Below are positions 9,048-18,600 of a DNA stretch of 31,462 nucleotides, in pieces. Every line of letters starts with the position of its first letter. Position 1 is the stretch's first letter. The DNA lies in contig JBJKOY010000133.1 in NCBI GenBank assembly GCA_046706945.1, positions 1-31,462 of the forward strand, in the 5' to 3' direction. The position numbers were made by a program, and so were the translations under genes. The notes below the pieces were generated by a model. The model had not been told where the DNA came from, searched no databases, and was given only the letters and a program-made list of their open reading frames with translations. This stretch comes from FEN-1297 sp046706945 (GTDB taxonomy: Bacteria > Bacteroidota > Ignavibacteria > Ignavibacteriales > Ignavibacteriaceae).

Positions 9048-9878
9048 TCAGACTTTAATTGCATTGATCAATACAAAAGGGATGCTTAGCTTTATGCCGC
9101 CTAATATTTCAGATTGCTCGTTCAGGCGTGCCTCTATCATTTCAAATATTTTTTCCCGTTTATTTTCCGGCAGGATCTTAACCCATGAGCTCATAAAAGC
9201 AAGGCGGATGAAATAATGATTCAGCAGAGCCGAACCGTCGGTAAATTTATAACAGAACTGGTCGTGTTCAAGGTCTTTAATAATAAACCGGTTTTTTTGA
9301 ATCAAGGAAATTATTTCGTCCAGCGGGCGCCTCTTTTCGTATATATGCCGGTGCATCAATCCGATTTCTTTTTCCAAGCTGAGATCCGACAGCACTCTTT
9401 CGAAAACCCCGTAAAACTCGAACATGCTTTTATCCAGGTTCATGGTTTGAATAAATTGTCCCCCGCTCTTAATTACTCTTGAACATTCGGACAATGCTTT
9501 TTCCGGGCTGCCGACGTTATTTAGTCCGTTATTGCTTACTATTAAATCAACCGATTCGTTGTTAAGAGGTATTTCTTCGGCCCTTCCTTCGATGATTTTT
9601 ATATTTTCTACCCCGTAGAGTCTTATCTTTTCTAATGCACGCGCGGAGGCTTCTTTCCACGGGTCAATTCCGTATACAATTGAACCTGAACCGAATCTCA
9701 TTGCAAGTTCGATAAGCGGGAAACCTGTTCCGAAGCCGATATCGAGAACTGCGGTACCCGGCTTGTACTCGACTTTATCGAGAAGTTTTAATCCGAACGG
9801 TGCCGACCACAGCGGAAGTTCGTCAAGGACACCGACCAGCTTATTTAAATCGAAAGTATTTGACAGATAATTTTTCAT
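9048..9878 (-). CDS. Class I SAM-dependent methyltransferase
   Basis: Cytosolic methyltransferase of 276 residues with a Rossmann fold. Motif I is VLDIGFGTG at 44-52, followed by YGIDPW at 69-74 (acidic residue contacting the SAM ribose), GRAEEIPL at 98-105 and VDLIVSNNGLNN at 110-121. This arrangement is typical of the Methyltransf_11/25 (UbiE-like) group. The C-terminal 130 residues carry no motif I recognise and presumably bind the substrate, which cannot be named. The start is supported by AAGGGA before the ATG. Its promoter shares the 240-base region with the divergent TonB-dependent receptor operon. Confidence 0.9.
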   Translation of the reverse strand: MKNYLSNTFDLNKLVGVLDELPLWSAPFGLKLLDKVEYKPGTAVLDIGFGTGFPLIELAMRFGSGSIVYGIDPWKEASARALEKIRLYGVENIKIIEGRAEEIPLNNESVDLIVSNNGLNNVGSPEKALSECSRVIKSGGQFIQTMNLDKSMFEFYGVFERVLSDLSLEKEIGLMHRHIYEKRRPLDEIISLIQKNRFIIKDLEHDQFCYKFTDGSALLNHYFIRLAFMSSWVKILPENKREKIFEMIEARLNEQSEILGGIKLSIPFVLINAIKV

Positions 9879-10118
9879 TTATTCCCTTTTATTTTCTCCT
9901 GCGTTTGATTTAACGGTCAGCAGCCGTATAAATAAAAACTTGCGTGTGTAATTATATGTCTCCCGGGAATACTTGTCAAGTAAAGTTATTTTTTCCCGAA
10001 AAGCCGTCCTTGTGAAAGCATTCTCTGCGCCTTTTGAAATATGGCAAAGCGGCGGCCGGCATTTTTGACGATTCTGAATAAAATAACTATCTTTAGATGC
10101 GGAACATCTCAAATAAAA

Positions 10119-12278
10119 ATGAATAAAAATCTTTTGCCAGTAATATTCGTATGGATATTTCAATCTGCCGGCCTGTGCCAGCATTTAACCGCAGATTCGG
10201 TTTATTACCGTCTGGATTCGGTTATAGTAACCGCAAGCAGGTACGAACAGCCGTTATACCGGATCCCTTTTTCCGTGGATATAATTTCTCCGGCCGCTTC
10301 GAAAATACCCGGGGAAAGTATTTCCGGAGAAGGGATTTTCAGGTTTATACCGGGCATTGTTGTGAACAACAGATATAATTTATCCGAAGGGGACAGGATA
10401 AGTATCCGCGGGATTGGAAGCCGTGCGCAGTTCGGGGTAACCGGAATTAAGATACTGCTTGACGGCATACCGTTAACTTTTCCGGACGGCCAGTCCGAGT
10501 TAAACAATCTGGATCCTAATACAATAGGCAGAATCGAAATTGTCCGGGGTCCGAGTTCATTCCTGTACGGAAACTCTTCCGGCGGCGTAATAGCGATACG
10601 GAGCAAAGATATTTATCCCGCAAAGACGACTTTGAATGCGGCATATAGGACCGGTAGCTTCGGCTTTCACAAATATTCCGTAACCGGGTCGGGCAGAATC
10701 GGAAACAATTCGCTGTCGGTAGATTTCAACGAGATGAACTACGGCGGATTCAGGGAAAATTCCTCCGCAAGCACCACGGCATTTAACATAATCTCAACAC
10801 AGTCCTTTGACGGCAATTTATCTTTGGAAGGGGTATTTAATTATTACTTTGCTCCGTACCTGCTCAACCCGAGCTCGCTGAGCAAGACCGATGCGGAGCT
10901 GGATCCTGCACTGGCAAGAACGTATGTTAAGGAACAAGGGGCGGGTAAAAGTATAGGACAGGGACAGGCCGGAATAACCCTTTCGTACGAGCCGGATAAA
11001 AATCAAAAAATAGAAACCACCGTTTACGGGATCTCCCGGTCAATGATAAATCCCATCCCGGGAAAGTATATAAAACTGGACCGCGTGTCCGGCGGGATAA
11101 TGACGAATTATTCGACATCCTTCACCGCTGCCGGAAAAAATTTCGATCTTTTAACCGGCGCGGATTATGAGTTCCAGAACGATCTAAGACACGAATATGA
11201 AAACAACGGAGTAAGCAATTACGGCAACTTAAGCAAGGGCGAGATTATTAATAACGTCGTTCCGGGAAATATACTTGTAAACCAGAGGGAAAAGGTAAAC
11301 GGACTCGGTATATTTTTTAGACTGGGCTTTTCGTTGCTAAAGAAGTTATATCTTACCGCCGGCTTAAGATACGATAATTATCTTTTCGGCGTAGACGACA
11401 TGCTCAAGGCAAACGGCTTAAATAACTCCGGATCCGTCGTTATGGATAATTTAAGCAGGATGGCCGGACTGGTTTACAGAATTAGTCCCGGCACTCAAAT
11501 TTACGCCAACTATTCCACTTCTTTTCAGACCCCGACTACTACTGAACTAGGCAATACTCCCAGCGGCCGGGGTGGTTTCAATACTTCATTAAAGCCGGAG
11601 CTAATTAGCAGTTATGAAATCGGGATAAGAGGCGAAGTATACGGTAAAACCTTTGTTTACCGCATCTCCTCTTATCATTTGAATATTAACGATATATTAA
11701 TTTCGTATCAGCTTCCCGGTTCGCAGAGCGACGAGGTTTTTTATCGGAATACAGGGGCTGCATTTAACAACGGCCTGGGCATCCGGTTAAACTGGCTGCC
11801 CGGCAGTTCATTGAATTTCACTGCAGCCTTTACGTTAATGAATTTCAAATTCAAAAATTTTACGGAATATTTCCTGACAAACAGCGTAAGCGTACCGGTG
11901 CAGATAGGAGGTAAAAAAGTTCCTGGCGTTCCCGCCGAGGTCTTTTCATTTGGCTGCTTATACACATCCGGGTTCGGCTTAAATTCCGATATTACTTTCA
12001 GCCGGACGGGCGAATATTTTGTCAACGATCTAAACGGACCGGAACCGGGTTCGTCATCCCCGCAGCGGGATTATGTAAACGACGCCTATTCCGTTGCGGA
12101 TTTCAAAATGAGCTACGGCTGTTCCGCAGGTTTTATCAAAGCCGATATTTTTGCGGGTATTTCAAATCTATTCAACATTAAGTACAATGGTTCAGTAGTT
12201 CCAAATGCCGCCGGAGACAGGTACTTTGAACCGGCCGCGCCGCGGAACTGGTACGGCGGATTATCATTAAATTTTTAA
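10119..12278 (+). CDS. TonB-dependent outer-membrane receptor, PqqU/YncD-like
   Basis: Outer-membrane receptor of 719 residues from this start. I chose the ATG at 10119 because a signal peptide begins there (MNKNLLPVIFVWIFQSAG); an in-frame start at 10041 adds 26 residues unlike a signal peptide. A TonB-box-like DSVIVTASR lies at 33-41, then the plug (about 45-165) with SIRGIGSR, DGIPLTFPDGQ and LYGNSSGGVI, then a 22-strand-type barrel to the C-terminal LSLNF. From memory, the plug motifs and the RYFEPAAPRN near the end match E. coli YncD (PqqU), a receptor for pyrroloquinoline quinone. The next gene, 12 bases on, is a PQQ-type dehydrogenase, which supports PQQ as ligand. It has no CarboxypepD-like N-terminal extension and no SusD partner, so it is not a SusC-type glycan receptor. 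The family is certain; the ligand is inferred. Confidence 0.9.
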   Translation: MNKNLLPVIFVWIFQSAGLCQHLTADSVYYRLDSVIVTASRYEQPLYRIPFSVDIISPAASKIPGESISGEGIFRFIPGIVVNNRYNLSEGDRISIRGIGSRAQFGVTGIKILLDGIPLTFPDGQSELNNLDPNTIGRIEIVRGPSSFLYGNSSGGVIAIRSKDIYPAKTTLNAAYRTGSFGFHKYSVTGSGRIGNNSLSVDFNEMNYGGFRENSSASTTAFNIISTQSFDGNLSLEGVFNYYFAPYLLNPSSLSKTDAELDPALARTYVKEQGAGKSIGQGQAGITLSYEPDKNQKIETTVYGISRSMINPIPGKYIKLDRVSGGIMTNYSTSFTAAGKNFDLLTGADYEFQNDLRHEYENNGVSNYGNLSKGEIINNVVPGNILVNQREKVNGLGIFFRLGFSLLKKLYLTAGLRYDNYLFGVDDMLKANGLNNSGSVVMDNLSRMAGLVYRISPGTQIYANYSTSFQTPTTTELGNTPSGRGGFNTSLKPELISSYEIGIRGEVYGKTFVYRISSYHLNINDILISYQLPGSQSDEVFYRNTGAAFNNGLGIRLNWLPGSSLNFTAAFTLMNFKFKNFTEYFLTNSVSVPVQIGGKKVPGVPAEVFSFGCLYTSGFGLNSDITFSRTGEYFVNDLNGPEPGSSSPQRDYVNDAYSVADFKMSYGCSAGFIKADIFAGISNLFNIKYNGSVVPNAAGDRYFEPAAPRNWYGGLSLNF

Positions 12279-12290
12279 AACGGAGAAACT

Positions 12291-13496
12291 ATGAAAAAAA
12301 ATATTACGGTTGAATTTACAGGGGTATTACTATTTTTATTATTCTTTACTGCCCGGTATTTTGCTCAGGGAGTCATCCCTGAAGTCAAACCGGGGATCTG
12401 GGTGCGCCCGGGCTATAAACTGACCGTGGCCGTCAAGTCGGACCTAAGCTGCAGACATATGGCGCTCGGGCCGGACGGGACTCTGTACTACACAACGAAC
12501 CCGGGAAAGATTATTGTTGCCGCAAAAGACAAAAATCACGACGGCTACTACGAGACGCTGACGAATTTTTATAAATCCGAAAACGGCGTCTCCGGAGTCT
12601 ACTGGTATAAAGGATATTTATGGTACACCGAAAGCGGCGCCGTTTATAAATTGAAAGATAACAACAATGACGGCATAGCCGACGAACGGGATACCGTACT
12701 TCCCGTAGGAAGCCTTCCGTCCGGAGGTGCGCACCATTACCGGCCTGTATTAATTCACAACGGCAGGCTGTACACCGCACTCGGAGATAAGGGAAACGAT
12801 ACGGATCCTGCGGGAACGGACAGGGAGAAAATATGGACTTATAATCTCCAGGGGAAAGACAAACAGCTATACTGTACCGGAATCAGAAATACCGAAAAGC
12901 TGGTTGTAAGACCGGGTACCGACGAGATCTGGGGGATGGACCACGGGAGCGACTGGTTCGGAAAACCTGTAGGCGACGGAAACGGCTTGCAGCCGATTAC
13001 CGATTATAATCCGCCCGCGGAAATGAACAAGTACGTAAAAGGCGGGTTTTACGGGCATCCCTTCATAGTCGGGAATAAACTGCCGCGTTATGAATATCTC
13101 AAAAGACCGGATATTATTGAACTTGCCCAGAAGACTATCGTCCCGGAATGGTGCGGAGGCGCCCATTATGCGCCCTGCGGCATGATGTTTTATACGGGAG
13201 ATCAATTCCCGAAAGACGTAAAAGGCGACGCTTTTGTCGCTTACCACGGCTCCTGGAACAGGTCAGTGCTTGCCGGCTACCAGGTAACAAGGGTATTCTT
13301 TGAAGACGGCAAGCCTTACGGCGAATTGCCTTATGTAAAATTTTTAACCGCCGATCAAAAAGTTCTGGGCCGGCCGGTTGACGTTATACAGGCGCCTGAC
13401 GGCTCTATTCTAATAAGCGACGACGGCAACCTGGAAGTTGACGGTCACGCTGAAAATTATATTTATAGATTATCTTATGTAGGCAATAAAAGGTAA
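12291..13496 (+). CDS. PQQ-dependent sugar dehydrogenase, sorbosone/glucose dehydrogenase family
   Basis: Exported six-bladed propeller oxidoreductase of 401 residues. A signal peptide (1-26, ending YFAQ) directs it to the periplasm. Family hallmarks are GIRN at 197-200, AHYAPCGMMFY at 291-301, HGSWNR at 319-324 and GRPVDV..APDGSILISDD at 360-378. Two Asp/Asn-rich loops, DKNHDGYYE at 80-88 and DNNNDGIADE at 123-132, look like calcium-binding sites. The family oxidises aldoses or sorbosone and passes electrons to an acceptor using PQQ, though many members are untested. The ATG follows GGAGA at good spacing, 12 bases after the receptor stop, so the two are co-transcribed. Real substrate and PQQ use are inferred from family and neighbourhood. 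Confidence 0.87.
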   Translation: MKKNITVEFTGVLLFLLFFTARYFAQGVIPEVKPGIWVRPGYKLTVAVKSDLSCRHMALGPDGTLYYTTNPGKIIVAAKDKNHDGYYETLTNFYKSENGVSGVYWYKGYLWYTESGAVYKLKDNNNDGIADERDTVLPVGSLPSGGAHHYRPVLIHNGRLYTALGDKGNDTDPAGTDREKIWTYNLQGKDKQLYCTGIRNTEKLVVRPGTDEIWGMDHGSDWFGKPVGDGNGLQPITDYNPPAEMNKYVKGGFYGHPFIVGNKLPRYEYLKRPDIIELAQKTIVPEWCGGAHYAPCGMMFYTGDQFPKDVKGDAFVAYHGSWNRSVLAGYQVTRVFFEDGKPYGELPYVKFLTADQKVLGRPVDVIQAPDGSILISDDGNLEVDGHAENYIYRLSYVGNKR

Positions 13497-13500
13497 AGTA

Positions 13501-14343
13501 ATGGAAAAATTATCGGATAGGACTATTATGATAACCGGGGCGACGGACGGGCTGGGAAAACTGGTCGCCCGCCGCCTGGCGCAAAGGAATGCGCAACTAA
13601 TCCTGCACGGTAGAAACCCCTCTAAAGGCGAAAAGATTGTCGAGGAAATTGTGCGTGCAACCGGCAACGTTAGGATTAAATATTATAATGCCGATTTATC
13701 TTCTCTCGACGAGGTAAGGAATCTAGGAACCGAAGTGTCCGGGGATTATCAAAAGCTGGACGTCCTTATAAACAACGCCGGCATCGGTGCGGGAAGCCGC
13801 GGAGAAAACAGGAGAGAATTAAGCAAAGACGGCTTCGAACTTCGGTTTGCGGTAAATTATCTTTCACATTTTTTACTGACGTATTTACTGATCCCCGTGA
13901 TCGAAAAATCGAAAGCTCCGCGCATAGTCAACGTTTCCTCGATCGGTCAGCAGGCAATCGATTTTGAAAATTTAATGCTTGAAAAGGGATACGACGGGTT
14001 CGGCGCTTATAAGCAAAGCAAACTGGCGATGATAATGTTTACTTTCGATCTTGCGGAAGAAGTGAAAGAAAAGCATATTGCGGTCAACTGTCTGCATCCC
14101 GCCAGCCTTATGCCCACGAAAATGGTATACGAATATTTCGACAAAGTTATAAGCACCCTTGAGCAGGGTGCCGATGCCGTAGTACAGCTTGCGGTAGGCG
14201 AAAAAACGCAAGGGATATCCGGCAAATATTTCGACGGCATGACACCGTCCAAAGCAATCCCCCAGGCTTACGACAAGAACGCCAGGGAAAAATTGAAAGA
14301 TATAAGCATCAAACTGACGGGAATAAAATCCCGGGGAGTTTAG
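13501..14343 (+). CDS. SDR family oxidoreductase (retinol dehydrogenase-like)
   Basis: Short-chain dehydrogenase/reductase of 280 residues. The glycine motif TGATDGLG is at 12-19, HGR at 37-39 suggests NADP(H), NADLSS is at 63-68, NNAG at 91-94, VSS at 145-147 and YKQSK gives Tyr170 and Lys174. The longer C-terminal substrate region resembles the retinol-dehydrogenase/oxidoreductase-like group, where the substrate is usually unknown. The gene starts 4 bases after the PQQ-type dehydrogenase stop, with AAAGG upstream, so it is the third gene of the operon and probably translationally coupled. It could act on the oxidised product or on an unrelated carbonyl compound. Confidence 0.92.
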   Translation: MEKLSDRTIMITGATDGLGKLVARRLAQRNAQLILHGRNPSKGEKIVEEIVRATGNVRIKYYNADLSSLDEVRNLGTEVSGDYQKLDVLINNAGIGAGSRGENRRELSKDGFELRFAVNYLSHFLLTYLLIPVIEKSKAPRIVNVSSIGQQAIDFENLMLEKGYDGFGAYKQSKLAMIMFTFDLAEEVKEKHIAVNCLHPASLMPTKMVYEYFDKVISTLEQGADAVVQLAVGEKTQGISGKYFDGMTPSKAIPQAYDKNAREKLKDISIKLTGIKSRGV

Positions 14344-14345
14344 TT

Positions 14346-14777
14346 TTGGATAAAGAAATCGTACTGAGCAAAAAAATTTCTCTGCGCTGCAGTGTTCCGG
14401 AAGCATGGGACGCGATAACTAATCCCGAATTAACTAAAAAATACATGTATAACAGCGAGGTAATTTCGGATTGGAAACCCGGCGGCACTATCCTCTGGAG
14501 GGATGCGGATGACAAGAAAGTCCACGTCAAAGGATTTATCGTAAGTATCGTACCCGGCAAGTATTTGCAAACCAGGGATTTGAGCCTGGACGCGGAACTG
14601 CCGGATACTGAGGAAAATTATTCGAGGGTAACTTACGAATTAAAACCCGGGAATTCCGGGACCGTCTTATACGTAACCGAGGATAACTTCAACGGAGACG
14701 AAAGAAGATACAAAGATGCCGATAAATTTTGGGATACCGTACTACAAAATCTGAAAGAACTGTCCGAAAAATTATAA
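14346..14777 (+). CDS. SRPBCC domain protein (AHSA1/START-like)
   Basis: Small cytoplasmic protein of 143 residues that covers a single SRPBCC (Bet v 1-like) fold, a hydrophobic ligand-binding cavity. The family pattern is seen in SVPEAWDAITNPELTKKY near the N-terminus, WKPGGTILWRD in the middle, and a long C-terminal helix beginning DADKFWDTVLQNLKEL. It resembles the AHSA1 group (Activator of Hsp90 homologues), most bacterial members of which have no known role. The start codon is TTG at 14346, with GGGGAG 8 bases upstream, and only 2 bases separate it from the SDR stop. It is the last gene of the four-gene operon; a candidate terminator follows. Confidence 0.88.
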   Translation: MDKEIVLSKKISLRCSVPEAWDAITNPELTKKYMYNSEVISDWKPGGTILWRDADDKKVHVKGFIVSIVPGKYLQTRDLSLDAELPDTEENYSRVTYELKPGNSGTVLYVTEDNFNGDERRYKDADKFWDTVLQNLKELSEKL

Positions 14778-14793
14778 GCATAGATTAAGAAAT

Positions 14794-14832
14794 AATCCGG
14801 TATGCAAATTTAATCCGTACCGGATTTTACGG
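14794..14832 (+). terminator. Operon-end hairpin with a competing second hairpin
   Basis: AATCCGGTA at 14794-14802 pairs perfectly with TACCGGATT at 14818-14826, followed by TT, 16 bases after the SRPBCC stop. A second, mutually exclusive pairing is CCGTA at 14815-14819 with TACGG at 14828-14832. The first is the more stable and is a reasonable terminator for the receptor-dehydrogenase operon. Confidence 0.55.
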
Positions 14833-14916
14833 TATAAAAAATCATATTTTCTTCCTATTATTAGATTCAATTATATTTTAAGTATGCCGGGGTGAAACGA
14901 AAGGGCATATGATTTT

Positions 14917-14936
14917 ACCGGGTTTACGGACCCGGT
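14917..14936 (+). promoter_or_regulatory. Perfect GC-rich hairpin just upstream of the TonB-like gene
   Basis: ACCGGGT at 14917-14923 and ACCCGGT at 14930-14936 form a perfect 7-bp stem with a 6-base loop (TTACGG). It lies 24 bases before the proposed TTG start at 14961 and could be part of the 5' untranslated leader or an operator. No T-run follows. Confidence 0.4.
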
Positions 14937-14960
14937 TGTATTAACATAGATATTAAAATT

Positions 14961-15599
14961 TTGAATCCATTTAAAAAGAAACCAGATAAACAGCACCTGA
15001 TCGTTTATTCCCTCTCCGTTCTAATTCATGCGATGTTTTTGCTGATCTTAATAATTGTGGAATTTAAAACTCCTAACCCCGTAAAAACACGATATACGAC
15101 CATACAATTGTTTGAAGGTTCTCCCGCCGGACCGAAGACTGCGGTTAAGCAAAAACCGGTGCGGGTAAAAGAAAAAATTTCCCGGCTTCCGGAGAAAAAT
15201 AATACGATAAGCAAAGAACAAAATATTAATACCTTATCCCCGGCTTCGGCGGATACCGTCGAAAAGAAGCAGACAATTAACCTTACCAAAAGCGAACCCG
15301 GGGACACGGGAAAACCCGACCTCAAGTACGCTTCCTCCTTGCTAGATACATTCCTCGTCAGGCATCCTGAATACGCGCGTTACATACTTGAGCAGCAGGC
15401 CAGGAATTCGGTAAAAGATAAGAACAATAAATTTTTCACCAGGAACGAACTGGAAACAAGGATCAACGATGAGCTGCACAAATACATAAGCCGGAATTTC
15501 CCTGAGGGTTCGGAACATGCAATGAATCCGAACGGGGGACCCGGGATGCAGATTCCGATTGACGGTATAATTGATGCGATAAAAAAATTATTCCAGTAA
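14961..15599 (+). CDS. TonB-like membrane-anchored protein of unknown function
   Basis: Protein of 212 residues from a TTG start with no clear ribosome binding site; the start is uncertain. A single membrane helix at about 13-34 (VYSLSVLIHAMFLLILIIVE) follows a basic N-terminus, so most of the protein is periplasmic. A Lys/Pro-rich linker with TonB-like character follows at about 54-110. The remaining 100 residues are predicted helical and rich in charge, with NGGPGMQIPIDGIIDAIKKLF at the end. The N-terminal half looks like an energy transducer anchor, but I see no TonB C-terminal domain. It could be a scaffold or a diverged TonB relative. It sits 73 bases upstream of the activase fusion gene and may be co-transcribed with it. 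I do not recognise the family. Confidence 0.6.
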   Translation: MNPFKKKPDKQHLIVYSLSVLIHAMFLLILIIVEFKTPNPVKTRYTTIQLFEGSPAGPKTAVKQKPVRVKEKISRLPEKNNTISKEQNINTLSPASADTVEKKQTINLTKSEPGDTGKPDLKYASSLLDTFLVRHPEYARYILEQQARNSVKDKNNKFFTRNELETRINDELHKYISRNFPEGSEHAMNPNGGPGMQIPIDGIIDAIKKLFQ

Positions 15600-15672
15600 G
15601 TCTCTATGTAAAAATGCCCGGACATCGAGATTTTTAAGCACCGGATTTATATATTAGAAATATTAATTTTTA

Positions 15673-18600
15673 ATGCTAACGGTAAAATTGATGAATGAAA
15701 TAATCGGTGTCTGCCTTGGTGCATCGTCGGTTTCTTTTGTCAGGATAATAAAAGAAAACAGTTCAGTAAAAATAAGCGATGTGCTCACTCTGCAGCATAA
15801 CGGGGATCCGAAAAAGGTATTTAGGGAAAGGCTGCAGGGTTTTAACATTCGCGGCGTACCGGTTGTTGTAACGGGCAGAAAATTCAGAAAGCTGGTTAGG
15901 TTTACAAATATCCCTGAGCCGCAGGCTATAGAATACGCTTTTTCATACGTCAATAAGAATAAAGAAAATTATTCGGCCGTAGCCTCTCTCGGGGGAGAAA
16001 CCTTCATAGTTTATACCCTGGACGACGGAGGCAAAATATCCAACGTTATAACAAGGAACCAATGCGCTTCCGGAACGGGCGAGTTCTTCCTTCAGCAGAT
16101 TAAAAGAATGGACCTGGGAATAGAAGAAGTGGTCCGGATGGCAAAAGACGCCGAGCCGTTCAAGGTATCCGGCAGGTGTTCCGTGTTCTGCAAATCCGAT
16201 TGTACGCATGCATTGAATAAAGGAGTAAAGAAATCCGAGGTTGCGGCCGGCTTGTCTTTAATGATGGCAGAGAAAGTCGAGGAGCTGCTTAAAAAGGTCA
16301 GACCCGGAAAAATTATGGTTGTAGGGGGAGTGACAAAAAATTCCGTCGTTATAAGCTTCTTAAAAAAATTAATCCCTGATATCGCGGTACCGGACGAAGC
16401 CGCTTATTTCGAAGCCTTGGGAGCGGCATTGTACGGGTTTGAAAACAAGGTTAACGACGTGGACGGTTTTGATGATATTTTCGTCAACGGAAAAAGTTCT
16501 TTCGTCTTTCATAAGCCGCTGGAAAATTTTAGGGAAAAGGTGCATTTTAAAACCATGGAGAGAAGCACGGCGGAAGAAGGCGACGTCTGCATACTCGGAC
16601 TGGACGTCGGTTCAACTACCACGAAAGCCGTCGTCTTAAGAATATCTGATGACCGCATACTAGGCTCGGCTTATCTTTATACTCACGGTAATCCCATCGA
16701 GGCTTCCAGGAAATGCTATTCCGAACTTTTGAGGCAGATCCCTGTCGATATTAATATTATAGGGATCGGTACTACCGGCTCGGGAAGACAGATAGCGGGA
16801 CTTCACGCGCTGACGGAAGGAGTGTTGAACGAAATTGTTGCGCACGCTACCGCCGCGGTTTACTTCGATCCGGAAGTAGACACCATTTTTGAAATCGGGG
16901 GGCAGGACGCGAAATATACCTACATAGTGAACAAAGTGCCTGCTGATTATGCGATGAACGAAGCATGTTCGGCGGGTACGGGTTCGTTTATAGAAGAGTC
17001 GGCGCACGAGTCTTTAGGCATTAAAGTCACCGAAATAGAACCGATAGCCATGCGGGGCGATATGCCTCCTAATTTCAGCGATCAATGTTCCGCATTTATA
17101 AGTTCGGATATTAAAACCGCTCAGCAGGAAAATATAAGCAAGGAGAACATTGTCGCGGGACTTGTATATTCGATCTGTCTCAATTACGTAAACCGCGTAA
17201 AGGGCAACAGGCCGGTCGGGAAAAAAATATTCATGCAGGGCGGCGTATGCTATAACAAAGCCATCCCGGTTGCAATGGCCGCCCTTACGGGAAAAGACAT
17301 AATCGTTCCTCCGGAACCCGGCCTGATGGGAGCATTCGGCGTGGCGCTCGAAATAAAAAATAAAATCGAGCTCGGCATAATGAAGCCGGGAAAGTTCTAC
17401 CTGAACGATCTTGCCGGAAGGGAAGTCGGATTTAGAAAGTCATTTGTCTGCGCCGGCGGATTGGATAAGTGCGATCTTGCATGTTCTATCAACCGCATCG
17501 AAGTTCAGGGCAAAACATATCCCTTCGGCGGGGCCTGCAATATGTATTATAATTTGATAAATCATAAGAAAGTCGACGCCGACAAATACGATTACGTAAA
17601 AAAACGGCATTACTTAATGTTTGAAAAATACGCTCCCGAAGCCGATCTCCCGGAGAATGCCCCTACCATAGGCATAAATCAATCGTTTCATACGCATACG
17701 ATTTATCCTTTGTACTATAATTTTTTTACAAGGCTAGGCTTCAAGGTGATCCTTTCCGAAAAAGTTAATGAAAAAGGCCTCGAAAGGGAAAATACCTCCT
17801 TCTGTTATCCTGCGCAGATTTCCCTCGGCCTATTCGCCGATCTGATCGAAAAGAAACCCGATTATTATTTTGTCCCGGAAATCTTCGAGATGTACGTTAA
17901 CGATTCGGATTACCACCGGCTCGATTTCAACTGCACGTGCGTTTTCGTAAGCGGCGAGCCTTTTTATTTGAAGCAGGCATTTAAAGACCTTGTGCCTGCG
18001 GAAAGATTAATAACGCCTTATTTCAATTTTGCCAACGGCTTCGACAAGGAAGAAAATAAATTTTTACTTGTAGCCGAACAGGTCGGAGCATCCGGCGAAT
18101 CGAAAATAAGGGAAGCATTTCGGTCTGCCGTGAAAATACAGGAAGAATTTTTCCGCGAGCTTTTTTCAATGGGACTGGAGTTTACGGAATTTATGAAGCA
18201 ATACCCGGAAGAAACCGCGGTTGTTCTGGTGGGGAGACCGTATAATTCTTTTACCGAGCTGGCAAACAAGGGCATCCCGAAGAAGTTCGCTTCAAGAGGA
18301 GTCTATGTAGTTCCGTACGATATGTTCGACTTTAGACAGGAAATTATCGACGACGACCAATATTGGGAAGGGGGGAAAAAAATCCTGAAAATCGCGCGTA
18401 TAATTAAGAACAATCCGCAGTTCTTTGCAACGTACATTTCCAATTTTTCCTGCGGTCCGGATTCTTTTTTGTTAAACACGTTCAGAACAATCATGGGCAC
18501 GAAGCCTTCGCTTACTCTGGAGCTCGACGGGCATACGGCCGACGCCGGTATTAACACAAGGATAGATGCGGCCCTGGATATAATTAAAAATTACAGGAAA

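Noticed and set aside
9879..10118. Cobalamin or other riboswitch upstream of the TonB-dependent receptor
   Set aside because: I looked for the B12-box and other conserved cores in this 240-base region and found none.
9879..10184. Minus-strand open frame of 101 codons abutting the methyltransferase start
   Set aside because: It overlaps the start and signal peptide of the TonB-dependent receptor, has no domain or signal, and lies where divergent promoters must be.
10119..12278. SusC-type glycan receptor
   Set aside because: No CarboxypepD_reg extension, a shorter protein, and no SusD gene next to it.
13972..14406. Minus-strand open frame of 144 codons opposite the SDR and SRPBCC genes
   Set aside because: Both plus-strand genes show full family motifs, so this is a shadow.
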